The translations under genes and the position numbers were made by a program. A stretch of 18,398 nucleotides of DNA from Clostridiales bacterium (GTDB lineage: Bacteria; Bacillota; Clostridia; Oscillospirales; Butyricicoccaceae), in contig SFJM01000032.1 in assembly GCA_004555915.1 (NCBI GenBank), forward strand, positions 1-18,398, read 5' to 3'. This document shows positions 6,813 through 14,242 of the stretch, piece after piece. How positions within the stretch are numbered: the first letter of the stretch is position 1; every line of letters starts with the position of its first letter. The notes below the pieces were generated by a model that was not told the DNA's origin, made no database searches, and saw only the letters and a program-made list of their open reading frames with translations.

Positions 6813-9233
6813 ATGGAACAAACAAGATTTGACATACAGTATGCTGCCATGCGCAGTGCGATTATTGAACGGGAATTTGAGAGCCTGAATGACCGCCAGC
6901 GTGAAGCAGTGTTTCATACCGAAGGACCATTACTGGTGCTTGCCGGCGCAGGCAGCGGTAAAACAACCGTCCTCATTCATCGCATCATCAATCTGCTGCG
7001 GTTCGGCAAGGGATATTCCTATGAATACGCGCCGGAGGATGCAACTGAGGAGGATTTGCTGTTTTTGCGCAATTACCTGCGTCATCCCACAGAGGAGAAC
7101 CGCATGCGTGCGGAACTGCTGTGCCGTGTGGAGCCGGCAAGGCCATGGCAGATTCTTGCCATTACCTTTACCAACAAGGCTGCAAAGGAAATCCAGCAGC
7201 GCCTGCAGAACGCACTGGGGGAAGAATTTGCCCGTGATATCTGGGCATCCACCTTTCATTCCGTCTGTGTCCGTATTTTGCGCCGGGAATGTGAAGTGCT
7301 GGGTTATGACCGTTCCTTTACCATTTATGATGCGGATGACCAGAAACGTGTACTGACTGCGATTATCAAGAATCAGCGTCTGGATGACAAGGTCTTTGAT
7401 GCCCGCAGTGTGGCAACGGTCATCGGACGAGCCAAGGATAATTTGCAGACCCCGCGTATGTTCGCAACAGAAAATGCGGACAGCTATTATAACGCGACCA
7501 TTGCGGAAATTTATCGGGAATATGCCCGGCAGCTTAAAGAATCCAATGCCATGGATTTTGATGATATCATTATGAATACCGTCCGGCTGTTACAGACGAA
7601 TCCGGATGTACTGGAGCGTTATCAGCGTCAGTTCCATTATGTGCTTGCGGATGAGTATCAGGACACCAACCATGCACAGTATGTACTCACCAGCCTGTTG
7701 GCAGGTGGATATGAAAACATCTGTGTTGTAGGCGATGATGACCAGAGTATCTATAAATTCCGCGGTGCAACGATTACCAACATTCTGGAATTTGAAGAGC
7801 AGTATAAAAACACCAAAACCATTCGTCTGGAACAGAATTATCGTTCTACCCAGAATATTTTAAGCGCAGCAAATGAACTGATCCGCAACAATGCACGGAG
7901 AAAGGGAAAAGAGCTGTGGACAGACAATGGGGATGGGGCAAAAATCCGATTCCATCGTTCGGATACCCAGGAAGGGGAGGCGGAATACATTGCCCGGACC
8001 ATCACCGAAGGTGTGTCAGAAGGCAGCAGCTGGAGTGATTATGCCATTCTCTATCGCAATCATGTCCTGTCCAACAGCATTGAAAGTGCATTCAAGCGCA
8101 ATGGCGTCCCGTACCGTATTGTCAGCGGCCTGCGCTTTTTTGACCGTGCGGAAGTCAAGGATATGCTTGCCTATCTGTGGGTGATCCTGAATCCTGCGGA
8201 TGATTTGCGGTTACGCCGGATTATCAATGTACCGGCACGGAAAATCGGCAATAAAACCATTGAGACTGTTGCTGCTTTAGCGGAACAGCATCGTACGACG
8301 ATGTTTGAGATTGTCAGCCATACCGCAGATTATCCGGAATTGGGCCGTGCTGCCCGTGCACTGGACAAATTTGCGGAGCTGATTACCAATCTGCGGAAAA
8401 TGCAGGAATTTATGCCGCTGGATGAGTTCTATGAGCAGGTCATGGAACAGACCGGATATCTGGAGGCATTACAGTCCAAAGGCGATCAGGAATCCCAGAA
8501 CCGCATTGAAAATACCATGGAACTGAAATCCAACATCGCAGAATATGCTTCCCGTGAAGAAAATCCGACGCTGGGCGGATTTATGGAGGAAGTTTCCCTG
8601 TTTACGGATATTGACCGCATGGATGAAACAGCAGATACGGTTGTCATGATGACCATGCATTCTGCCAAGGGACTGGAATTCCCCAACGTGTTCCTTGTAG
8701 GTATGGAGGATGGTATTTTCCCGGGCTTCCGCTCCATGGAAAAGGACGAGGATCTGGAAGAAGAACGCCGTCTGTGCTATGTAGCAGTGACACGTGCGAA
8801 AAAACAGCTGTATCTGACCTGTGCCAGACAGCGTATGATCTATGGCAGAACCCAGTATTACAAGCCATCCCAGTTTTTAGATGAAATACCGGAGGAATTT
8901 GTTGATTCCAACATTCACACGACCCAGCAGGAGGAGCAGGAACAGTTGGAGTTCAGGCCCAATCCCAGTTATCAGTCCAGACGGGCATATGATATTTCCG
9001 GCAGCGTTCGTGCCAAACAGCCGGCCATGGTCAAAAAGAAACCTGTCGGCAGTGTAGCTGCAATTGACCTGAAGCCCGGTGACCAGGTGGATCATAAAGC
9101 CTTCGGGCATGGTATGATTACATCGTGCCGGCCAATGGGCGGAGACATTTTGCTGGAAATCACATTTGATAAAGTCGGAACAAAGCGCCTGATGGCAAAA
9201 TCTGCAATGAAATTCATGACAAAACAGGATTAA
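6813..9233 (+). CDS. pcrA: ATP-dependent 3'-5' DNA helicase, UvrD/PcrA family
   Basis: This 806-residue SF1A helicase unwinds DNA in repair and replication-conflict resolution. In order it has the Q-motif LNDRQREAV, Walker A AGAGSGKTT (44-52), motif Ia ITFTNKAAKE, Walker B DEYQD (280-284), motif III GDDDQSIYKFRG (from 308), motif IV LEQNYRST, motif V MHSAKGLEF and motif VI YVAVTRAKK (from 656). A C-terminal Tudor-like module (GDQVDHKAFGHGMI to the end) is typical of PcrA's RNA-polymerase-interacting end. Start is ATG 6813 after AAGGAG. Compared with Bacillus-type PcrA, about 42 extra residues sit between motifs I and Ia (about 64-111). Confidence 0.93.
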   Translation: MEQTRFDIQYAAMRSAIIEREFESLNDRQREAVFHTEGPLLVLAGAGSGKTTVLIHRIINLLRFGKGYSYEYAPEDATEEDLLFLRNYLRHPTEENRMRAELLCRVEPARPWQILAITFTNKAAKEIQQRLQNALGEEFARDIWASTFHSVCVRILRRECEVLGYDRSFTIYDADDQKRVLTAIIKNQRLDDKVFDARSVATVIGRAKDNLQTPRMFATENADSYYNATIAEIYREYARQLKESNAMDFDDIIMNTVRLLQTNPDVLERYQRQFHYVLADEYQDTNHAQYVLTSLLAGGYENICVVGDDDQSIYKFRGATITNILEFEEQYKNTKTIRLEQNYRSTQNILSAANELIRNNARRKGKELWTDNGDGAKIRFHRSDTQEGEAEYIARTITEGVSEGSSWSDYAILYRNHVLSNSIESAFKRNGVPYRIVSGLRFFDRAEVKDMLAYLWVILNPADDLRLRRIINVPARKIGNKTIETVAALAEQHRTTMFEIVSHTADYPELGRAARALDKFAELITNLRKMQEFMPLDEFYEQVMEQTGYLEALQSKGDQESQNRIENTMELKSNIAEYASREENPTLGGFMEEVSLFTDIDRMDETADTVVMMTMHSAKGLEFPNVFLVGMEDGIFPGFRSMEKDEDLEEERRLCYVAVTRAKKQLYLTCARQRMIYGRTQYYKPSQFLDEIPEEFVDSNIHTTQQEEQEQLEFRPNPSYQSRRAYDISGSVRAKQPAMVKKKPVGSVAAIDLKPGDQVDHKAFGHGMITSCRPMGGDILLEITFDKVGTKRLMAKSAMKFMTKQD

Positions 9234-9309
9234 ATGTTCTTTAACAGTAATACGATCTTACTATCCAGAAACGGGAGCAGGCCACACTTGTTCAGCTGTG
9301 CAGAGATTC

Positions 9310-9338
9310 TTTACCATTATTTTCTTTTGTGTTATAAT
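9310..9338 (+). promoter_or_regulatory. Extended -10 promoter of the GntR-family regulator
   Basis: There is TTTACC (9310-9315), a 17-bp spacer and TATAAT (9333-9338) preceded by TGT. The expected transcription start near 9345 leaves only a 7-nt leader for an ATG at 9352, or a 28-nt leader for the ATG at 9373. This supports the later start. Confidence 0.75.
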
Positions 9339-9372
9339 AAAACTATCTTAAATGGCAGAGGATCGGTTTCAT

Positions 9373-10092
9373 ATGCGGCAATTCATAGGAAATGAACACA
9401 AATCCGTAGTGGATATTACAGTGGACCGGCTGATTCGGTACTTACAGGATGAGGGTCTGGATGATGGTGACCGGCTACCCAACGAACGGACGCTCAGCGT
9501 GTTGCTTGATGTGGGACGCAGTACGCTGCGCGAAGCATTACAGCGCCTGTCTGCCCGAAATGTACTGGAAATCAAGCGTGGTGTCGGCGTTTTTGTTTCT
9601 TATAAGCATGGCGTAGCCGATGACCCGCTGGGATTTACACTGATTAAAGATAAAGAACGGCTGGTACGTGATCTGCTGGAATTTCGTATTATGATTGAAC
9701 CGCGGGTTGCGGCAATGGCTGCGCAGAATGCGTCGCCAGAGGAAGTAGAAGAGCTGGAATCCCTGTGCGATGCAGTGGATGATCTGATTCTGAATGAAAA
9801 GCCGCACCAGCAGGCAGACCAGGAATTCCATACCCGCATTGCACGCTGCAGCGGCAATATTATCATGCCGAAGCTGCTGCCGATCATTCACGGCGCAATC
9901 GCCCTGTTTGTGCAGGAAACCGGCGGCCAGTTGCGGGACGAAACCATGCGCACCCACCGTTCGATTCTCAATGCCATTCGTTCCAGAGACAGCGTAGCTG
10001 CTTCTGATGCAATGTATCTCCATTTGATATATAACCGTGACCGCCTGAATGCCAATCCCATCAGCACGGGCGGAATTTACCAGGTAAAATGA
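9373..10092 (+). CDS. FadR/GntR-family transcriptional regulator (FCD domain)
   Basis: This 239-residue regulator has an N-terminal winged helix (about 10-78: RLPNERTLSVLLDVGRSTLR, then the wing KRGVGVFV) and an all-helical FCD ligand-binding domain (about 97-225). Candidate metal ligands of the FCD pocket are Asp149, His153, His195 and His217. FCD regulators often bind sugar acids or other carboxylates, and this one immediately precedes a sugar-acid operon, so it is probably its local regulator. Ligand and sign of control are unknown. Start: ATG 9373 follows AGAGGA at about 11-12 nt; ATG 9352 is in frame but would be nearly leaderless. A terminator follows, so it is transcribed separately from the operon. 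Confidence 0.9.
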   Translation: MRQFIGNEHKSVVDITVDRLIRYLQDEGLDDGDRLPNERTLSVLLDVGRSTLREALQRLSARNVLEIKRGVGVFVSYKHGVADDPLGFTLIKDKERLVRDLLEFRIMIEPRVAAMAAQNASPEEVEELESLCDAVDDLILNEKPHQQADQEFHTRIARCSGNIIMPKLLPIIHGAIALFVQETGGQLRDETMRTHRSILNAIRSRDSVAASDAMYLHLIYNRDRLNANPISTGGIYQVK

Positions 10093-10112
10093 CATCTGAA
10101 TACCATCAGTCA

Positions 10113-10142
10113 CCCCTTGTTCTCATGGAACAGGGGTTTTTT
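10113..10142 (+). terminator. Terminator after the regulator gene
   Basis: The CCCCT(T)GTTC arm pairs with GAACAGGGG across TCATG, with one bulged T. The run TTTTTT follows. It lies 20 bp after the regulator's stop codon and isolates it from the dehydratase operon. Confidence 0.85.
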
Positions 10143-10195
10143 ACTGTCCTTCGTTCCGTTCTCCTGTGATATGGCGTACATCTGCTTTTTCGACT

Positions 10196-10240
10196 GTTCA
10201 GACCACAGAAATCCGTTTTAGTTTATGCGTTCAGACCACA
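10196..10240. repeat. Direct repeat GTTCAGACCACA upstream of the dehydratase operon
   Basis: Two exact 12-bp copies lie at 10196-10207 and 10229-10240, 33 bp apart start to start, so about three helical turns. An inverted ACCAC core (GTGGT, 10258-10262) lies further on. All are upstream of the operon's -35. They are candidate binding sites for the adjacent GntR-family regulator or another activator; binding is not shown. Confidence 0.5.
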
Positions 10241-10244
10241 TCCT

Positions 10245-10257
10245 CTGTTTTAAACAG
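10245..10257. promoter_or_regulatory. 13-bp palindrome, candidate operator
   Basis: The sequence is CTGTTT-T-AAACAG, a perfect dyad 48 bp upstream of the -35 of the dehydratase promoter. A related dyad, CTGTTTATAAACAG, occurs after the operon at 15327-15340. The spacing differs by one base, so a shared binding protein is doubtful. Confidence 0.35.
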
Positions 10258-10305
10258 GTGGTTATGCTCAAAATTATATAAAAAATAGAACTTAATTTAT
10301 GCATA

Positions 10306-10334
10306 TTGACATATAACGAGAAAAATATTATGAT
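10306..10334 (+). promoter_or_regulatory. Promoter of the sugar-acid operon
   Basis: There is TTGACA (10306-10311), a 17-bp spacer and TATGAT (10329-10334). The predicted transcript start is near 10341, about 43 nt ahead of the dehydratase ATG. Upstream DNA (10258-10305) is AT-rich. Confidence 0.85.
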
Positions 10335-10383
10335 TATCACGCAATCAGCCAAAGAAATAAAAACGAAAGAGAGGACAAGTGGT

Positions 10384-12099
10384 ATGATAAGTCAGAAAAT
10401 CCGTGAAATCGCCCCGGAGCAGGATCCTCTGCGAATGGGTATGGGATGGAAAGCGGAAGATCTTTCCAAGCCGCAGATCATGGTGGAAAGCACATTTGGC
10501 GATAGCCATCCCGGCAGCGCCCATCTGCTGGAGCTGGTGGATCAGGCTGTAGCAGGTGTTGCGGAAGCGAATGGTAAAGCCGCACGGTATTTTGCTACGG
10601 ACATCTGTGATGGCATGGCGCAGGGACATGACGGCATCAACTATTCGCTTGCAAGCCGCGACACGATTGCCAATATGATCGAGATCCATGCGGGAGCAAC
10701 TCCGTTTGACGGCGGTGTATTTGTCTCCAGCTGTGACAAGGCAGTACCTGCTCATCTGATGGGAATTGGCAGAGTTAATATGCCGTCCATTCTCGTCACA
10801 GGTGGTGTTATGGACGCCGGTCCGGATCTGCTCACACCGGAGCAGATTGGCATGTATTCCGCACAATGTGCCCGCGGTGAAATTTCAGAAGAAAAGCTGA
10901 CCTGGTACAAGCAGCATGCCTGCCCATCCTGCGGTGCCTGCTCATTTATGGGTACTGCGTCCACCATGCAGGTTATGGGTGAGGCATTGGGTCTGATGCT
11001 TCCGGGCTCTGCACTGATGCCTGCTACCTGTGAGGATCTGAAAACTGTTGCCCGCCAGGCAGGCCGTCAGGTTATGGAGTTGGCGCGGATGGGACTCAAG
11101 CCGCGGGATATGGTCACAATGAAGTCGTTTGAGAATGCAATCATGGTGCACGCGGCAATCTCTGGTTCTACCAATTCCTTGCTTCACATTCCTGCAATCG
11201 CGCATGAATTCGGTCTGGAGCTGGATGCAGAGCTGTTTGATCGCATGCATCGCGGCGCACATTATTTGCTGGATATTCGTCCGGCAGGCAAATGGCCGGC
11301 ACAGTATTTCTATTATGCAGGCGGTGTACCGCGCATTATGGAAGAGATACGTTCTATGCTGCATCTGGATGTTATGACTGTCACGGGCAAGACACTGGGC
11401 GAAAATCTGGACGACCTTAAAGCAAATGGATTTTACGACAAGTGTGATACATACTGCGCATCGGTGGGCCTGACCTGGCAGGATATCATTCACCCGTTTG
11501 ACAACGCAATCGGCAAGGACGGTGCAATTGCAATCCTCAAGGGTAATCTGGCTCCGGAAGGCGCAGTCATCAAGCACACCGCATGTCCGAAGGAAATGTT
11601 CCAGGCAACCCTGCATGTCCGTCCGTTTGACAGCGAGGAAGAGGCGATCCATGCTGTTCTCACACACAGCATTCATCCGGGCGATGCAGTGTTCATTCGG
11701 TATGAAGGTCCGAAGGGTTCCGGAATGTCGGAGATGTTCTACACCTCGGAAGCAATTTCTTCTGACAGGGAACTGGGACGCAGCATTGCGCTGATTACCG
11801 ATGGCCGTTTCTCCGGTGCATCCACCGGACCGTCCATTGGTCACTGCTCACCGGAAGCTGCAGACGGCGGCCCGATTGCACTGGTAGAAGAAGGGGATCT
11901 GATTCACATTGATATTCCTGCACGAAAACTGGAAATAGTCGGTATCAAGGGTGAACCCAGGTCGCCGGAAGAAATCGAACAGATTCTTGCACAGCGCCGG
12001 GCAGCTTGGAAACCCAAGCCGCCGAAATATCCGGCTGGTGTGCTCAGGATTTTTTCGGAACATGCCGTTTCTCCCATGCAGGGCGGATACATGAAATAA
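10384..12099 (+). CDS. IlvD/Edd-family dehydratase, probable gluconate (aldonate) dehydratase
   Basis: This 571-residue Fe-S dehydratase resembles dihydroxy-acid dehydratase IlvD throughout (CDGMAQGHDGINYSLASRD, VSSCDK, HACPSCGACS, LITDGRFSG, GHCSPEAADGGPIAL). Context points to sugar acids, since it shares an operon with a gluconate-type permease, KDPG aldolase and KDG kinase. The expected reaction is D-gluconate to 2-keto-3-deoxygluconate plus water. Cluster cysteines visible are Cys117 and Cys186, with Cys180 and Cys183 nearby. The first cluster cysteine of [2Fe-2S] family members is Gly44 here (SHPGSAHL), as in E. coli IlvD (VPGHVHL), which has an oxygen-labile [4Fe-4S] cluster. Start: ATG 10384 after AGAGAGGA; the longer frame from 10306 begins inside the promoter. 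A branched-chain amino acid role is possible but less likely. Confidence 0.85.
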   Translation: MISQKIREIAPEQDPLRMGMGWKAEDLSKPQIMVESTFGDSHPGSAHLLELVDQAVAGVAEANGKAARYFATDICDGMAQGHDGINYSLASRDTIANMIEIHAGATPFDGGVFVSSCDKAVPAHLMGIGRVNMPSILVTGGVMDAGPDLLTPEQIGMYSAQCARGEISEEKLTWYKQHACPSCGACSFMGTASTMQVMGEALGLMLPGSALMPATCEDLKTVARQAGRQVMELARMGLKPRDMVTMKSFENAIMVHAAISGSTNSLLHIPAIAHEFGLELDAELFDRMHRGAHYLLDIRPAGKWPAQYFYYAGGVPRIMEEIRSMLHLDVMTVTGKTLGENLDDLKANGFYDKCDTYCASVGLTWQDIIHPFDNAIGKDGAIAILKGNLAPEGAVIKHTACPKEMFQATLHVRPFDSEEEAIHAVLTHSIHPGDAVFIRYEGPKGSGMSEMFYTSEAISSDRELGRSIALITDGRFSGASTGPSIGHCSPEAADGGPIALVEEGDLIHIDIPARKLEIVGIKGEPRSPEEIEQILAQRRAAWKPKPPKYPAGVLRIFSEHAVSPMQGGYMK

Positions 12100-12106
12100 A
12101 ACTTTA

Positions 12107-12130
12107 CCGTCCCTCATTTTTGAGGGACGG
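12107..12130 (+). other. Strong hairpin between the dehydratase and permease genes
   Basis: CCGTCCCTC (12107-12115) pairs perfectly with GAGGGACGG (12122-12130) across ATTTTT. On the plus strand no T-run follows (CGGGAATGAAAAAG), so it is unlikely to be an efficient terminator. It may be a processing or mRNA-stabilising element setting the ratio of dehydratase to downstream genes. I see no convincing promoter between it and the permease. Confidence 0.6.
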
Positions 12131-12203
12131 CGGGAATGAAAAAGAAACATGATTTACATTGGATTGTTCTAATTAAAAACATAACAGAAAAAGAGGTGTC
12201 TGT

Positions 12204-13568
12204 ATGGAAACAACATTTGTCGCGGATCCGACCCGTTTGATTATTGCCGCACTGTGCGGTCTGGTTATCCTGCTGTTTTTAATCATCAAAGCAAAATTCC
12301 AGCCGCTGATGGCTATCCTGATTGCAGCGCTTAGCATTGGCGTTTTTGCAGGAATGCCGGTCTCCATGATCGTAGATACAGTCAGCAAGGGTATGGGCGA
12401 AACACTTAAAGGCATTGCATTGTTAGTCGGTTTGGGCTCCATGTTCGGCGCAATTCTGGAAATATCCGGCGGTGCGGAACGGGTAGCGCTTACCATGATG
12501 AGCAAATTCGGCGAAAAACGTGCACCGTGGGCACTCGGCCTCACCGGTATGGTTACTGCAATCCCGGTATTCTTTGATGCAGGCCTGATTATTCTCATCC
12601 CACTGGCATTTTCTATCGCACGGCGTGCAAAAAAATCCTCCCTGTATTTTGTTATTCCACTGCTGGCAGGTCTTGCCGTTGGCCACGCATTTATCCCGCC
12701 TACCCCCGGCCCGGTTCTGGTTGCCAACATCCTCGGCGTCGATCTGGGTCTGGTAATCGGACTCGGTCTGGTCTGTGGTTTCTTTGCAATGATCGCGGCC
12801 GGCCCGATCTGGGGCAAAATCTGCGGCTCCCGTTTTGATGTTCCGGTTCCGAAGCAGTACCAGGAAGCACCGGAATACGACGAAAGCAAGCTCCCTTCCT
12901 TTGGCAGTGTCGTTGGTATCATTATGATTCCGCTGTTCCTGATTCTGATTAATTCTGTCCTTGGCATGTTCCCGGAAGGCAGCGCAGTAGATGCTGTTCG
13001 CCCGATCTTCACGTTCCTTGGCACTCCCTTCGTTGCGCTTCTCCTGGCAACCATTGTTGCAATATTCCTGCTCGGTACAAAACATGGCTACTCTCTGAGC
13101 GAACTGGAAAAGGTTATGACCAAGTCTCTGGAGCCTACCGGTCTGATTCTGCTGGTTACAGCAGGCGGCGGTGTGCTTCGATACATGTTACAGGATTCCG
13201 GCATGGGTGACATCATCGGCAATGCTGTTGCCGCGACGCCGCTGTCAATCGTTGTTGTCGCATTCCTCATTGCGCTGGCTGTCCGCGTTTCTGTCGGCTC
13301 TGCAACTGTTGCAATGACCATGGCAGCAGGCATCGTTGCCTCCATGCCGATTGTAACGACACTGTCTCCGCTGCATCTTGCCTGCCTTGTTATGGCAATT
13401 GCAGGCGGCTCCACCGCATTCTCCCACTTCAACGATTCCGGCTTCTGGCTGGTAAAGTCTCTGTGCAATCTGGATGAGAAAACAACCTTCAAAACCCGGA
13501 CGATGATGGAAACCATTGTTGGTTCCACTGGTTTTATTGTTGCATTGATTGTTTCGCTTTTCGCATAA
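12204..13568 (+). CDS. gntP: GntP family gluconate:H+ symporter
   Basis: This 454-residue polytopic membrane protein has the length and pattern of GntP permeases. The first membrane helix is around residues 12-28. Conserved family blocks are AIPVFFDAGLIILIPLAF (from about 119), AFIPPTPGPVLVA (162-174) and GGSTAFSHFNDSGFW (401-415). It should import gluconate or a related aldonate using the proton gradient. RBS AAGAGGTG precedes ATG 12204. It lies 104 nt after the dehydratase gene and 26 nt before the aldolase gene. The exact sugar acid cannot be read from the sequence, since GntP relatives also carry fructuronate, idonate or short hydroxy acids. Confidence 0.94.
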   Translation: METTFVADPTRLIIAALCGLVILLFLIIKAKFQPLMAILIAALSIGVFAGMPVSMIVDTVSKGMGETLKGIALLVGLGSMFGAILEISGGAERVALTMMSKFGEKRAPWALGLTGMVTAIPVFFDAGLIILIPLAFSIARRAKKSSLYFVIPLLAGLAVGHAFIPPTPGPVLVANILGVDLGLVIGLGLVCGFFAMIAAGPIWGKICGSRFDVPVPKQYQEAPEYDESKLPSFGSVVGIIMIPLFLILINSVLGMFPEGSAVDAVRPIFTFLGTPFVALLLATIVAIFLLGTKHGYSLSELEKVMTKSLEPTGLILLVTAGGGVLRYMLQDSGMGDIIGNAVAATPLSIVVVAFLIALAVRVSVGSATVAMTMAAGIVASMPIVTTLSPLHLACLVMAIAGGSTAFSHFNDSGFWLVKSLCNLDEKTTFKTRTMMETIVGSTGFIVALIVSLFA

Positions 13569-13594
13569 TTTCAAATCACACAAAGGAGTCAAAC

Positions 13595-14242
13595 ATGATG
13601 AACCCAATGAATCAGGCAATTTCTGATATCGGTGTTGTACCGGTAATCAAGCTGAATCACCCGGAGCTTGACGCAGCTCCGCTGGCAAAGGCGCTGTGTG
13701 AGGGCGGCGTGCCGGTGGCTGAGGTCACCGTCCGCGCCGCAGGCGCACCGCTGGCAATTAAGGCCATGAAGGATACCTGCCCGGATATGATCGTGGGTGC
13801 GGGCACTGTTACCACCACCGCTCAGATTGACGAGGCGATTGCGGCAGGCGCGCAGTTTATCGTCACTCCGGGATTTGATCCGGAACTGGTAGCGTATGCG
13901 CAGGAAAAGGATATCGCCATTTATCCGGGCTGCACCACGCCTACTGATTATCATGCCGCACTCAAGTTCGGTCTGGAAGTGCTGAAATTCTTCCCGGCAG
14001 AGCAGTCCGGCGGACTTGCCAAGATCAAGGCAATGAGCGCACCGTTCCCGCAGTTCAAGGTCATGCCCACCGGCGGCGTATCCCTCAAAAACCTGAAGGA
14101 ATACCTGTCCAGCCCGGTCATCGCTGCATGCGGCGGCTCGTACATGGTAACCGCTGACCTGATTGACAACCAGAAATGGGATGAGATCATTGATCTGTGC
14201 AAAAAATCCCGTGAAATCGTAAAGGAGGCCCGCAATGGCTAA
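13595..14242 (+). CDS. eda: KDPG aldolase (2-dehydro-3-deoxy-phosphogluconate aldolase)
   Basis: This 215-residue class I aldolase of the Eda/KdgA family splits 2-keto-3-deoxy-6-phosphogluconate into pyruvate and glyceraldehyde-3-phosphate. Landmarks are GVVPVIK at the N-terminus, Glu43 and Arg47 in AEVTVRA, VGAGTVTT, VTPGFDPEL, the Schiff-base lysine Lys131 in LKFFPAEQSGG, and MPTGGVS. Family members usually have TLRT where this one has TVRA, a mild change. AAAGGAG lies 6 nt before ATG 13595. The last 8 nt overlap the kinase gene. A preference for KDPGal rather than KDPG cannot be excluded. Confidence 0.95.
   Translation: MMNPMNQAISDIGVVPVIKLNHPELDAAPLAKALCEGGVPVAEVTVRAAGAPLAIKAMKDTCPDMIVGAGTVTTTAQIDEAIAAGAQFIVTPGFDPELVAYAQEKDIAIYPGCTTPTDYHAALKFGLEVLKFFPAEQSGGLAKIKAMSAPFPQFKVMPTGGVSLKNLKEYLSSPVIAACGGSYMVTADLIDNQKWDEIIDLCKKSREIVKEARNG

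Noticed and set aside
10306..10383. An N-terminal extension of the dehydratase starting at TTG 10306
   Set aside because: The TTG is the -35 hexamer of the operon promoter, and the predicted transcript starts after it. ATG 10384 has a proper RBS and fits the family N-terminus.
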